Below, piece by piece: positions 8,957 to 18,452 of a stretch of DNA of 64,000 nt. Position 1 is the stretch's first letter. Each line of letters begins with the position of its first letter. Origin of the DNA: an uncultured Acetobacteraceae bacterium (lineage in GTDB: Bacteria; Pseudomonadota; Alphaproteobacteria; Acetobacterales; Acetobacteraceae); contig CAITUP010000112.1 of the NCBI GenBank assembly GCA_903895595.1, positions 24,889-88,888 on the forward strand, read 5' to 3'. Made by a program: the position numbers and the translations under genes. Under the pieces are notes generated by a model. It did no database searches and had not been told where the DNA came from. It saw only the letters and a program-made list of their open reading frames with translations.

Positions 8957-9247
8957 ATGCGTCCATCCCTGGCGTTGGACCAACACCGAAGTGCGATCCG
9001 TGAGGCGACCATTCGGCGCCGAGCGGCGAACCCGCGTATCTTCGGGTCGGCCGCGCTCGGCACGGACCACGATGGCAGCGACCTCGATGTGCTCGTCGAT
9101 GCGCTTCCAGGGGCGACCTTGTTCGATCTCGGCGGACTTCAAGTCGATCTCGAGGAAATGCTTGGTGTTGCGGTCGATTTGCTTACCCCCGGCGATTTGC
9201 CGCCATCCATACGCGCGCGTGTGCTTTCCGAGGCAAAGCCGATTTGA
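8957..9247 (+). CDS. mntA: MntA-like minimal nucleotidyltransferase (antitoxin of a HepT/MntA pair)
   Basis: The 96-residue protein is a minimal nucleotidyltransferase with the GS(x)10DxD active site: FGSAALGTDHDGSDLDVLVD, with Gly30-Ser31 and Asp42/Asp44. A third acidic position is in VDLEEMLG. In HepT/MntA systems this enzyme AMPylates and silences the HEPN ribonuclease HepT. GAAAGGAAGG precedes the ATG at 8957. Its stop overlaps the TTG start of the downstream hepT-like reading frame (TTGA), the typical arrangement. Since that partner is broken here, the antitoxin is probably an orphan. Confidence 0.85.
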   Translation: MRPSLALDQHRSAIREATIRRRAANPRIFGSAALGTDHDGSDLDVLVDALPGATLFDLGGLQVDLEEMLGVAVDLLTPGDLPPSIRARVLSEAKPI

Positions 9248-9527
9248 GCGAAAGTAATCTTTCCGAACTGTTGCGCCAAATTCGGCAGGCGGGCGCCGAT
9301 GCCTGCATCTTCGTAGAGGGCATGGGGCAGGAGATTTCATCGACGATAAGCGAACGCATCAAGCTGTGATCATGAGTTTGACGATCATCGGCGAAGCGGT
9401 CGCCAGGATTGCCAATAAGCATCCGGAGTTCGTATCCGCGCACGGCTATTTCGAGTTAGATTTGGGCATTGTCTGGGCTACCGTCCAAAAGGACGTGCCT
9501 GACCTGCTGACCGAATTGTCCTGGTAA
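9244..9527 (+). pseudogene. hepT: Degenerate HepT-like HEPN toxin (frameshift and loss of the Rx4-6H motif)
   Basis: From the TTG at 9244 the frame reads LSESNLSELLRQIRQAG...FVEGMGQE and then runs to a TGA at 9367. Shifting frame near 9331-9335 restores HepT/DUF86 sequence: DFIDDKRTHQAVIMSLTIIG, EAVARIANKHPEFVSA and finally HGYFELDLGIVWATVQKDV to a TAA at 9525. One lost base in the GAGATTTC stretch explains the shift. In addition, between PEFVSA and HGYFELD about 20 residues of the family are missing in frame; they normally hold PW..MRGMRNR, so the Arg of the HEPN catalytic RNxxxH motif is gone. Both defects point to inactivation of the toxin while its partner is intact. Confidence 0.82.
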
Positions 9528-9556
9528 ATAAAAACGGCCGGGAATGACCCCGGCCG
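9528..9556 (-). terminator. Intrinsic terminator of the pnt operon
   Basis: Read on the minus strand, an 8-bp perfect stem (CGGCCGGG at 9535-9542 paired with CCCGGCCG at 9549-9556, 6-base loop) is followed by TTTTTATTT. It lies 15 bases past the pntB stop and ends leftward transcription of the transhydrogenase operon. Confidence 0.88.
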
Positions 9557-9570
9557 CTCCATTTGCAGGA

Positions 9571-10977
<1,407 letters not shown>

Positions 10978-10981
10978 GGCC

Positions 10982-11374
10982 TTACCCCTTCTTCTTGAAC
11001 ATCGAGAGCATCCGCTGCGTCACCACGAACCCCCCGAAGATGTTGATCGATGCCAGGGTCACCGCGATGAACCCGAAGCCCATCGCCCAGCCGGATACCG
11101 CCAGCCCTGTCGCCAGCATGGCGCCCACGACGATGACGGAGGAGATGGCGTTGGTGACGGCCATCAGCGGCGAATGCAGGGCCGGGGTAACGTTCCACAC
11201 CACGTAGTACCCGACGAAGCAGGCCATCAGGAATACGGCGAGCAGGAAGATGAACGGCTCCACTTCCGGTGCGACGGCGCCGACCGTGATTGCCAGCGAT
11301 TGCGCATGGGTCGCCAGTTCGTGTGCCCTGTCGGCGAGGCGGGAGGCCTCTTCCGCCAACTGTGTTGGGTTCAT
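10982..11374 (-). CDS. pntAB: NAD(P) transhydrogenase subunit alpha, membrane part
   Basis: This 130-residue protein corresponds to the membrane domain at the C-terminus of E. coli PntA: three to four hydrophobic segments ([57 protein letters not shown]) and the ending [12 protein letters not shown], which is very characteristic. In alphaproteobacteria the alpha subunit is split into two genes, as here. It forms half of the proton channel with PntB. The gene lies 17 bases downstream of pntAA and 4 bases before pntB. Confidence 0.96.
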   Translation of the reverse strand: MNPTQLAEEASRLADRAHELATHAQSLAITVGAVAPEVEPFIFLLAVFLMACFVGYYVVWNVTPALHSPLMAVTNAISSVIVVGAMLATGLAVSGWAMGFGFIAVTLASINIFGGFVVTQRMLSMFKKKG

Positions 11375-11391
11375 GGCATGGTCTCCAGGTC

Positions 11392-12531
11392 TCAGGCGGC
11401 TTGGGCGGGGAGGAAGCTGGGGTGCACGATGGCGCCGTTGCGCGTCAGCATGACGCCTTTCACGATGTCATCGTCCTCCGGCAGTTTCGGCCGGCTGGTT
11501 TCCTTGTCCCAGAAGGTGGACAGGAAGGTCAGCAGATTGCGGGAATACAAAGACGACGAGGCGACCGGGATGCGGCCGGGCCAGTTGTTGTAACCAAGGA
11601 TGGTCACCCCGTTCGGCGTGATGGTCAGCTGCCCCGGAACGGTGGCCTCGCAGTTGCCGCCGGCGTCGGAGGCGAGATCGACGATCACGCTGCCGGGGCG
11701 CATCGAGGCGACCATGGCATTGTTCACGATGGTCGGCGCTTTGCGGCCCATCACCAGCGCGGTGCAGATGACGATGTCGTTCTTCGCCACCGTGGTGGCC
11801 ATCAGTTCGGCCTGCTTCTGGCGGAATGCGTCGCTCATTTCGCGGGCATAGGCGCCCGTTTGCGCGGCGGTTTCCGCGTCTTCCACGCCCACGTAGGTGG
11901 CGCCGAGGGATTTGATTTCCTCCTTCGCGGCCGGGCGCACGTCGGTGGCGGACACGATCGCGCCCAGGCGGCGGGCCGTGGCGATGGCCTGCAAGCCGGC
12001 GACGCCGGCGCCGATCACGAATACCCGAGCCGGCGGGACGGTGCCGGCGGCGGTCATCATCATCGGGAAACCGCGGGAGAAGGCGCCGGCAGCCTCGATC
12101 ACCGAACGATAGCCGGCCTGATTGGCCTGGCTCGACAGCACGTCCATTGCCTGTGCACGTGTGATGCGGGGCAGCAGCTCCATTGCCGCGGCGTCGATGC
12201 CGGCGGCGGCGAGGGAGGGCACCAGATCGGGATCGCCGAAGGCTCCGGCGGTGCACACCAGCAGGGCGCCGCGCTGTATCGACGCGCGTTGCTCCGGCAG
12301 AGGGGCCTGGACCGCGAAGACGATGTCGGCGCCGTTCAGCGTGGCGTCAGGTCCGTCCTGGACGCGGGCACCGGCGGCTGTGAATTCCGCATCGGGAATG
12401 GCGGCGTGGGCACCGGCTCCGGCTTCGACCACAACGTCCAGCCCCAGACCGATCAGCCGTTTCACCGTTTCGGGTGTGGCGGCGACACGTGTCTCGGCCG
12501 GACGTCTTTCCTTCAGCACCGCGAGGCGCAT
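11392..12531 (-). CDS. pntAA: NAD(P) transhydrogenase subunit alpha, NAD-binding part
   Basis: The 379-residue protein is domain I of the transhydrogenase, related to alanine dehydrogenase. It begins [20 protein letters not shown], and has [16 protein letters not shown], the Rossmann loop [20 protein letters not shown], and [18 protein letters not shown] near the C-terminus. The start at 12531 is chosen on homology; the upstream 64 codons of the frame (to 12723) are not protein-like and cover an SDR fragment. It binds NAD(H) in the cytoplasm and is the first gene of the pnt operon. Confidence 0.96.
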   Translation of the reverse strand: MRLAVLKERRPAETRVAATPETVKRLIGLGLDVVVEAGAGAHAAIPDAEFTAAGARVQDGPDATLNGADIVFAVQAPLPEQRASIQRGALLVCTAGAFGDPDLVPSLAAAGIDAAAMELLPRITRAQAMDVLSSQANQAGYRSVIEAAGAFSRGFPMMMTAAGTVPPARVFVIGAGVAGLQAIATARRLGAIVSATDVRPAAKEEIKSLGATYVGVEDAETAAQTGAYAREMSDAFRQKQAELMATTVAKNDIVICTALVMGRKAPTIVNNAMVASMRPGSVIVDLASDAGGNCEATVPGQLTITPNGVTILGYNNWPGRIPVASSSLYSRNLLTFLSTFWDKETSRPKLPEDDDIVKGVMLTRNGAIVHPSFLPAQAA

Positions 12532-12629
12532 CGGTTGTTTCCTTATTCTCAAATGGCGCGGCGCAGCAATGCACCGCGCACGCCCCCCGTGCAAGAGGCA
12601 TGCCCGGGAGTCTGGGCTGCGTGGCGGGG

Positions 12630-12713
12630 TTATCGCTCGGCGATCGCCTGGGCCGTGGCGAAGCCGATGCCACCGAGCGAGCCGGCGATGATGACGGATT
12701 TTCCTTTGAGCAT
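12630..12713 (-). pseudogene. N-terminal fragment of a short-chain dehydrogenase
   Basis: A 27-codon frame begins MLKGKSVIIAGSLGGIGFAT and ends at a TAA after AQAIAER. It is the first beta strand, TGxxxGIG-type nucleotide loop (here AGSLGGIG) and first helix of an SDR, closest in style to 3-hydroxybutyrate dehydrogenase. Nothing SDR-like continues after the stop in any frame before pntAA. There is no clear ribosome binding site. It looks like the remnant of a deleted gene upstream of the pnt operon; a very short expressed peptide is possible but unlikely. Confidence 0.65.
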
Positions 12714-12885
12714 GGGGGTGCACCTGGGTGAGGCTTGCATCCCGAAAGGGGGTGAAAATTCTGCGAAATCGGGATGTTTTTTGGCCCGGCGTTAACTTTT
12801 CTTTTACCTTTTGCGGTCATGGTTGGGCGGTCGCGAACCCGAAAGAATGGGCTTGCATAACCCATCATGATAGGATAAACCCACC

Positions 12886-13134
12886 ATGGTTACCGTGTTT
12901 CGTGCCTACGGTTTGCGTGTGGTCATCTTTCCCGACGATCACCTTCCAGCCCATGTCCACGTGTTCGGTGACGGTCAGGCCAAGATCGATCTGTTGGGGG
13001 CCGGTGGCATCCCATCGTTGGTTTGGGCCGAAGGCATGACGCGGACGGAAGTTCGCGACGCGATGCGGATTGTGAAGGCGCAGCAGACGGTTCTGCTGGC
13101 ACGATGGGAGAGTATTCATGGCCGACTTAACTGA
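12886..13134 (+). CDS. DUF4160 domain protein
   Basis: The 82-residue protein (MVTVFRAYGLRVVIFPDDHLPAHVHVFGDGQAKIDL, shown here only as its opening motif area) carries the DUF4160 pattern: F..D.HLPAHVHV with two histidines and a GDG/AKI strand. Family members are small and typically paired with a DUF2442 protein, as here: the next gene starts 17 bases before this stop. The pair has been suspected to be a toxin-antitoxin-like or regulatory module, but no activity is established to my knowledge. The region upstream is unusually AT-rich for this genome. Confidence 0.8.
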   Translation: MVTVFRAYGLRVVIFPDDHLPAHVHVFGDGQAKIDLLGAGGIPSLVWAEGMTRTEVRDAMRIVKAQQTVLLARWESIHGRLN

Positions 13135-13525
13135 CACCGAGATCGACGCCGCCACCGCTCGGGGCCAAATGGCGCGTATCCGCGAACCGCGCGCCGCGGC
13201 GGCGCACTACGATCCCGCGAACGGTCACATCATGGTGGAACTGACCAACGGCTGCACCTTCAGTTTCCCGGCGCGGATAGGGCAGGGGCTGGAGGACGCG
13301 ACGGACGATCAGCTGGCTCAGGTGGAAATCCTGGGGGCCGGATATGGGTTGCACTGGGAAGAACTGGACGTCGATCTTTCCATTCCTGGGCTGTTCGGCG
13401 GGTTGTTCGGCACCAAGGCACATATGGCGCGGCATGCGGGGCGCGCGACCTCGCCGGCCAAGGCCGCGGCGGCGCGGGCGAATGGGGCGAAGGGCGGGCG
13501 GCCTCGGTTGGCGGTTGCGGTTTAA
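13118..13525 (+). CDS. DUF2442 domain protein
   Basis: The 135-residue protein has the DUF2442 core at about residues 20-90: a strand VELTNGCTFSFPAR, then LEDATDDQLAQVEILGAGYGLHWEELDVDLSIPGLF. The tail after residue 95 (SPAKAAAARANGAKGGRPR) is Ala/Arg-rich with a GGRPR ending that resembles a basic AT-hook-like DNA-binding tail. It overlaps the DUF4160 gene by 17 bases and is translated in a different frame, implying coupled expression. The basic tail suggests that this member contacts DNA and may autoregulate the pair, which is inference. Confidence 0.8.
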   Translation: MADLTDTEIDAATARGQMARIREPRAAAAHYDPANGHIMVELTNGCTFSFPARIGQGLEDATDDQLAQVEILGAGYGLHWEELDVDLSIPGLFGGLFGTKAHMARHAGRATSPAKAAAARANGAKGGRPRLAVAV

Positions 13526-13530
13526 TCTGC

Positions 13531-13940
13531 GTCATGGTTGGGCTTGACCCAACCATCTCCTGCGACAGGACGGCACCCTCACGTTGAAAGGGGTCTTGCG
13601 CTTCCCCACCCCTGCCACCGCCCCATCCCCACGTTGCATGGGCTCGTTTCCTTCCCCCAGCGCCCGGTGCGCCTCCCAAACCGCCGCCAGCCCGGCATCC
13701 GCCCGCGCCACCCGCAACCTGACTGCCAGTGCTGTCACCGTTCGTTGAAAACGCAGCGCGAGCTCCACCGCCTCGGCGGTCAATGGATGCAAAGAAACAG
13801 ATTCTTCACGGCGTATGGGGTCTGAGTGTGCGGCCACGATCGAAAGCTCCGAATAAAGGTCCCGGCCTGTCCGGGGCGACAATTGTTCATGATACGTTCG
13901 ATATCCCGCCCCCATCGCCGCGCCAAGCGGAAACCGCGCG
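13531..13940. repeat. Composite intergenic repeat, copy A
   Basis: This stretch begins with a palindrome (GGTTGGG, spacer CTTGA, CCCAACC) and continues with several blocks that recur in the same order at 49811-50088: TGCGACAGGACGGCACCCTC then ACGTTG; CGCCTCGGCGGTCA; TTCTTCACGGCGTATGGGG; GTTCATGATACGTTCGATAT; and CGCGCCAAGCGGAAAC. Copy A carries about 150 extra bases between the second and third blocks. On the minus strand both copies translate to similar words (GYRTYHEQ, SDPI-REE, PLTAEA, NVR). In copy A the extra part reads like a helical peptide (LRFQRTVTALAVRLRVARAD). No ribosome binding site is visible, so I do not call a gene. The remaining 13941-14277 shows nothing further recognisable. 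Confidence 0.7.
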
Positions 13941-14277
13941 CCCGGGCACGATGCGGAAAAACGGCCGGACCCGTACCGGTCCCACCGACGCTGTTTCGCG
14001 CGAAACACCGATGCCACCCAAGGCCACGACCCCGCCAATACAAACAATACAAATTGAGACGAATATTGACGATTGCGAAATCCCGCGAACCCCGTCAAAT
14101 TAGCCGCGCTGGATCGTGCTGTGGTCCCGACGACAAGACTGCGCACCGAGACCTGGAAAAACCAGGGCCGAGACCGGCATTCCGGCCAGAAACGCATCTG
14201 TCGAACCCGCCATTGGCGGGCGGGAAACACGTGCGCCCGGCGCTGTACATCCACCTGAGACATACAGAGGCCGCCCG

Positions 14278-16815
14278 ATGACCACCATAGCCGCGACAGT
14301 CAGCACCATCGCGCAGTTGAACGCCGCGATCGTGCAGGCGGACTCCCTTGCCATCAACAGCGGCACCTCCACCATAACCCTGACCGCCGACATCGCGCTC
14401 GGCACCGTCGCGCTGGAGGCGATCAACCTCGACACAGGCAACGTGCTCAACATCATCGGCAACAGCCACACCTTGTTGGGCGGCGGCACAGTCTCGCCGC
14501 AACGGGGGTTGTTCGTCTACGCGGGCACGGTTTCGGTCACCGACCTGACCATCGCGGCCATGGATGCAAGGGGCGGCAGCGGTGTCTTTGGTGGCGGCGG
14601 CGGCGCTGGACTGGGCGGCGGCCTGTTCGTTTCGTCGAATGTCGTGGGCAATGTCGGTAATGTCACGTTGAACAACGTCTCGTTCAACGCGGACCAGGCG
14701 GCAGGTGGCGTTGGCGGCAGCAGCGGCTCCAATGGCGGCGGCGGCGGGCTGGGCGGCAACGCCGGTACAGGTCTTGACTTCGGCAAGGTTGGAATCGTAC
14801 CGCGGGCGGCGGGGGGAGGCCGCGGTAACGGCAACAGCGGCGGCAAAAGTGGCGGTGCCAGCGGCGGCGGGGGCGGCGGTTCTGGAAGCGGCGGGATCGC
14901 TAACGGCGGTGGCGGCGGCATTGGCGGCGCAAACGCCGGAGCGAATGGCGGCGACGGCGGCTTCGGCGGCGGCGGCGGTGCGGCCGGGGGATCGAGCGTT
15001 GCGAACGGCGGCGCCGGAGGTTTTGGCGGCGGCGGCGGTTTCGGCTTTCACTCCGGCGGCGCTGGGGGCTTTGGCGGAGGCGGCGGAGGCGCCGATATAA
15101 CTGGCGGCGCCCGCGGCTTCGGAGGTGGCAGCGGCACCATTGTTCAGGGCGGCGGGGGACTGGGCGCCGGCGGCGATATCTTCGTCCAGGCCGGCGCAAC
15201 GCTCACGATCGAGGGTAACAGCGCCACTTCCATCGCGAACGGCTCCGTCAGCGGTGGCTTTGGCTCCGGCGTCGGCACCCTGACCGCCGGTCAGGCGCTT
15301 GGCCCGGGCATCTACGTTCAAGGCTCCGGCGCGACGCTGACCTTCGACAGCAACGGCACGACCGAGACCATCGCCGCCTCCATCACCGACGACACCGGTT
15401 CCGGCGGCACCGGCCCATCCTCGTATACGAAAGGCGCGGCCGGCATAGCGATCGCTGGCACGGGGACGGTGGTCCTGAGCGGCACCAATGCCTACACCGG
15501 CGGCACCACGCTGCAGGCGGGGGTGCTGCAAGTCGGCTCCACCGCGAATATCGGTTCCGGCACGGTCGCATTCGCCGCGTCTGCCACGACGCTTCGGATC
15601 ACCGGCACGCAGACCACCGGATCGACATTCGCGAACATATTCAGCGGCTTCGACAACAATGGCACCATCGATCTGGCCGGCGTCGCGTTCTCGGCCGGCG
15701 CGTCCGCGGTCGTGTCCGGTACCACGCTGACGCTGACGGACGGCGCCTTCACCGAGAAATTCAGCCTCGCCGCGACCACCGCGAAAACCTTCCAGGTCCA
15801 GTCCGATGGTCTCACCGGCACGTCGCTGACCAGCGTCTGCTTCCTCGCCGGCACCCGCATCGCCACCCCCACCGGCGAGCGCACGATCGAAACCCTGGCA
15901 CCCGGCGACCGCGTCCTGACCGCGTCCGGCCGGTCCCGCCGCATCGTCTGGGTCGGTAAAGGCAAGGTCCTCGCCATACGCGGCAGCCGCACCGCCGCCA
16001 CCCCGGTCCTGATCCGCAAGAACGCCTTCGCCGACAACATCCCCTATGCCGATCTGCGCGTCACCAAGGCGCACGCCTTCCATTTCGGCGACATCCTGAT
16101 CCCCGCCGAGTTCCTGATCAACAATCGCTCCATCCTCTGGGACGATCGGGCGCAAGAAGTCGAAATCTACCATATCGAGCTGAAAACCCACGATATCATT
16201 GTCGCCAACGGCGCCCCGGCCGAGACCTACCGCGACGACGGCAACCGCTGGCTGTTCCAAAACACCGACGACCATTGGGGCCTGTCGCCCCAAGCCCCCT
16301 GCGCGCCCGTCCTGACCGGCGGCCGCGCGGTAGACACCGTCTGGCGCCGCCTGCTGGACCGCGCCGGCCCGCGCCCGAGTATTCCGCTCACCGACGACCC
16401 CGACCTGCATCTGCTGATCGACGGCATCCGCCTGAACCCCGAGGAAGTCGCCGGCCCGCACCGCGTCTTCTACATCCCCGGCAAACCCGCCCGCGTGGAA
16501 ATCGCGTCCCGCGACGCCATCCCCGCCGAACTCGGCCTCGCCCGCGACCCGAGGTCGCTCGGCGTTGCGAGCCGCCGCCTCGAACTGCATCGCGGCGACA
16601 CCTACGTGCCCATCGAACCCAGCGACCCCCGCCTGACCGAGGGCTTCCATGCCTACGAAGCCACGGAAAACCTCCGCTGGACCACCGGCCGTGCGATCCT
16701 TCCTCCCGACCTCCTGGCCATGCCCGGCCGAGGCCCCCTGAAACTGGTCCTGACGCTCGGCGGGGCCACCCAATACCCCGATCTGGGGGCGTTCGCCGAA
16801 GTGCGGGCCGCGTAG
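14278..16815 (+). CDS. Glycine-rich surface protein with autotransporter-type repeat and Hint domain
   Basis: The 845-residue protein has three parts. Residues 1-100 have beta-helix character (TLTADIALGTVALEAINLDT). Residues about 95-350 are extremely Gly-rich (runs of GGGG, GGNGG, GFGGGGG). Residues about 390-470 contain an autotransporter-associated strand repeat (NAYTGGTTLQAGVLQVGST). A Hint_2 domain starts at Cys521 (SVCFLAGTRIATPTGERTIE) and runs to about residue 665 with VTKAHAFHFGDILIPAEFL; a further about 180 residues follow. Hint domains of this type are common in large secreted proteins of Rhodobacterales and Acetobacteraceae and may self-cleave at the Cys. No N-terminal signal peptide is visible, suggesting type I or other leaderless export. 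ATG 14278 follows AGAGG; the upstream extension to 14116 is not protein-like. Confidence 0.85.
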   Translation: MTTIAATVSTIAQLNAAIVQADSLAINSGTSTITLTADIALGTVALEAINLDTGNVLNIIGNSHTLLGGGTVSPQRGLFVYAGTVSVTDLTIAAMDARGGSGVFGGGGGAGLGGGLFVSSNVVGNVGNVTLNNVSFNADQAAGGVGGSSGSNGGGGGLGGNAGTGLDFGKVGIVPRAAGGGRGNGNSGGKSGGASGGGGGGSGSGGIANGGGGGIGGANAGANGGDGGFGGGGGAAGGSSVANGGAGGFGGGGGFGFHSGGAGGFGGGGGGADITGGARGFGGGSGTIVQGGGGLGAGGDIFVQAGATLTIEGNSATSIANGSVSGGFGSGVGTLTAGQALGPGIYVQGSGATLTFDSNGTTETIAASITDDTGSGGTGPSSYTKGAAGIAIAGTGTVVLSGTNAYTGGTTLQAGVLQVGSTANIGSGTVAFAASATTLRITGTQTTGSTFANIFSGFDNNGTIDLAGVAFSAGASAVVSGTTLTLTDGAFTEKFSLAATTAKTFQVQSDGLTGTSLTSVCFLAGTRIATPTGERTIETLAPGDRVLTASGRSRRIVWVGKGKVLAIRGSRTAATPVLIRKNAFADNIPYADLRVTKAHAFHFGDILIPAEFLINNRSILWDDRAQEVEIYHIELKTHDIIVANGAPAETYRDDGNRWLFQNTDDHWGLSPQAPCAPVLTGGRAVDTVWRRLLDRAGPRPSIPLTDDPDLHLLIDGIRLNPEEVAGPHRVFYIPGKPARVEIASRDAIPAELGLARDPRSLGVASRRLELHRGDTYVPIEPSDPRLTEGFHAYEATENLRWTTGRAILPPDLLAMPGRGPLKLVLTLGGATQYPDLGAFAEVRAA

Positions 16816-16918
16816 CCATCGCCCCCAGACCATGACGGGTGTGGGCGACAACAACCCTCCCCAACCGCCCCGGCCCATGCCAAACTCCCCCACAAGCCCC
16901 GGGGGAGACAAAACCGTC

Positions 16919-17737
16919 ATGATGATCGCCGACGCGCAGGTGCATATCTGGGGGGCCGACACGCCCGACCGGCCCTGGCCCAAAATCGGCCACAGCTACG
17001 CCCATCGCGACACCCCGCTCGGCACCGCCGAACTGGTGGCGGAGATGGACGCCGCCGGCGTGAACCGAGCGGTCATCGTCCCCCCGTCGTGGGAGGGCGA
17101 TCGCAACGATCTGGCGCAGGAGGCCTGCCGCCACTACCCCAACCGCTTCGCCATCATGGGCCGCGTGCCGGTCAAGCCCGTCGCGCCCGAGAGTCTGAAA
17201 ACCTGGCGCGACCAACCCGGCTTCCTCGGCCTGCGCTTCACCGTCCGCCCCGAGCACACATGGCTGAAGGACGGCGATGGCGACTGGGCCTTCGCGGCGG
17301 CCGAGACATACGGGCTGCCGGTGATGATCTCCTGCGTCGGCTCCCTGCCGCTGGTGGCCAAGCTGGCCGACCGGTTTCCCGGTTTGAAACTGGTCATCGA
17401 TCATCTGGCCCTGCGCCGGGTGAAGGACGCCGCCGCCTTCGCCGATCTGCCGGACCTGCTGGCCCTCGCGCGTCGCCCGAACGTCGCCGCCAAAGCTTCG
17501 GCTTTGCCGTGCTTTTCCTCCGATCCGTACCCCTATCGCAACATCCACGGCTACATCCGTCAGGTGTTCGACGCCTTCGGCCCGCAGCGCATGTTCTGGG
17601 GTACCGACCTGTCGCGCCTGCCCTGCACCTACCGTCAGGCCGTGACCATGTTCACCGAGGAACTGCCGTTCCTGTCGGACCGGGACAAGGAATGGGTCAT
17701 GGGCAAAGGCCTCTGCGCATGGCTCGGATGGCCATAA
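16919..17737 (+). CDS. Amidohydrolase family protein (TIM-barrel, COG3618 type)
   Basis: The 272-residue protein is a metal-dependent hydrolase of the amidohydrolase_2 family: MIADAQVHIWG at the N-terminus, a G-x-R-F strand (LGLRFTVRPEH), VIDHLALRRV, and a C-terminal MFWGTDLSRLPC with the conserved Asp. Family members are lactonases, decarboxylases or hydratases acting on small carbon ring compounds. The start is placed at the ATG at 16919 (an adjacent ATG at 16922 is equally possible), after GGGGGAG; the frame extends upstream to 16832 through proline-rich, non-conserved codons. It lies 103 bases after the Hint protein gene in the same direction. Confidence 0.85.
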   Translation: MMIADAQVHIWGADTPDRPWPKIGHSYAHRDTPLGTAELVAEMDAAGVNRAVIVPPSWEGDRNDLAQEACRHYPNRFAIMGRVPVKPVAPESLKTWRDQPGFLGLRFTVRPEHTWLKDGDGDWAFAAAETYGLPVMISCVGSLPLVAKLADRFPGLKLVIDHLALRRVKDAAAFADLPDLLALARRPNVAAKASALPCFSSDPYPYRNIHGYIRQVFDAFGPQRMFWGTDLSRLPCTYRQAVTMFTEELPFLSDRDKEWVMGKGLCAWLGWP

Positions 17738-17875
17738 TACGACCCGGCCATGTAGACGGCCGCCTTTACAGTGCCTTCGCGCTGCCGGATTATCTTGCTA
17801 CACTGGGTTGCGCCAGTCATTGTTGGATCACGCACCACGTGGAAACAGTGGGGCAGTGCAGTCCGGGGTAATAGT

Positions 17876-18400
17876 TTGAATAGAAGAACAATCATACGGT
17901 TCGCGGCGCTCGCGGCAACCGGCCGGCACGCACCCCAAGCCTTCGCCCAGTCGGGCGGCAGCCTGCTGTTCGTGCCCGCGACTCCCGAGGCCTCCACCGT
18001 GCCCGGTCGCTCCACCGACCGGGAGCGCAACCCGTTGGCCTGGGGCATCCGAGACGACCAATGGCTGAAATTCCGCGATTTCGCCTTGACCGCGAAAACG
18101 CCGCTGATCCTCGCCGTCCGCCTGAACAACTTGCGCGCCCGCCAGTTCAAGGAAGATCTGACGGAAATGCTGGAAAGTATCCCCGGCTGGGATATCGAGG
18201 ACCAGGGCACCTACACCGCCGGCACCCTGCCGCCGTTCGACGGCATCCTGATCCAGAACGTCAGCGCGATGGACCCGACGCCGAACGCCAAATTCCTCAA
18301 AGACGCACTGGACGCCGCGGGTATCCTGCCGGAGGCGCAGTTCGACTCAACGCAACCCAAACACCTGCGCGTGGTCATCGGCGCCCCGCCGCCGTCATAA
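17876..18400 (+). CDS. Exported protein of unknown function with Tat-type signal
   Basis: I do not recognise the family. The TTG at 17876 gives 174 residues beginning LNRRTIIRFAALAATGRHAP, an apparent twin-arginine signal, with possible cleavage after AFAQ. The mature part (DRERNPLAWGIRDDQWLKFR, LTEMLESIPGWDIEDQG, PFDGILIQNVSAMDPTPNAK) looks like a compact soluble domain and is not low-complexity. The C-terminal codons (IGAPPPS) belong to a 19-base unit that is repeated just past the stop. The start is uncertain because ATG 17771 in the same frame gives a longer N-terminus without a signal. Confidence 0.6.
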   Translation: MNRRTIIRFAALAATGRHAPQAFAQSGGSLLFVPATPEASTVPGRSTDRERNPLAWGIRDDQWLKFRDFALTAKTPLILAVRLNNLRARQFKEDLTEMLESIPGWDIEDQGTYTAGTLPPFDGILIQNVSAMDPTPNAKFLKDALDAAGILPEAQFDSTQPKHLRVVIGAPPPS

Positions 18401-18422
18401 ACATCGGCGCCCCGCCGCCGTA
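18376..18422. repeat. Tandem duplication of a 19-base unit at a gene end
   Basis: The unit ATCGGCGCCCCGCCGCCGT occurs twice, separated by seven bases (CATAAAC). The first copy encodes the last residues of the unknown exported protein; the second lies in the intergenic space before the GMC gene. It looks like a local slippage duplication. Confidence 0.85.
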
Positions 18423-18452
18423 AGAAACACCGCCGCCCAAGGGAGAGAAAAC

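Noticed and set aside
9183..9443. An 86-codon minus-strand frame over the decayed hepT
   Set aside because: The plus strand gives recognisable HepT sequence in two frames, so the minus frame is a shadow.
11290..12795. A 501-codon plus-strand frame opposite pntAA
   Set aside because: Its composition (Gly/Arg/His-rich, no hydrophobic core) is that of an antisense shadow, and pntAA is certain.
13532..14263. A 243-codon minus-strand frame over composite repeat copy A
   Set aside because: Most of it is not protein-like and no ribosome binding site is seen; the shared words with copy B are reported as a finding instead of a gene.
14560..15160. Regular GGCGGC repeats that might be taken for a repeat array or CRISPR
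   Set aside because: They are in-frame glycine codons of the Hint-domain protein, with no conserved repeat unit or spacers.
14517..15199. Proline- and arginine-rich open frames opposite the glycine-rich region
   Set aside because: They are the antisense of GGC/GGT glycine codons and have no start signals or family sequence.
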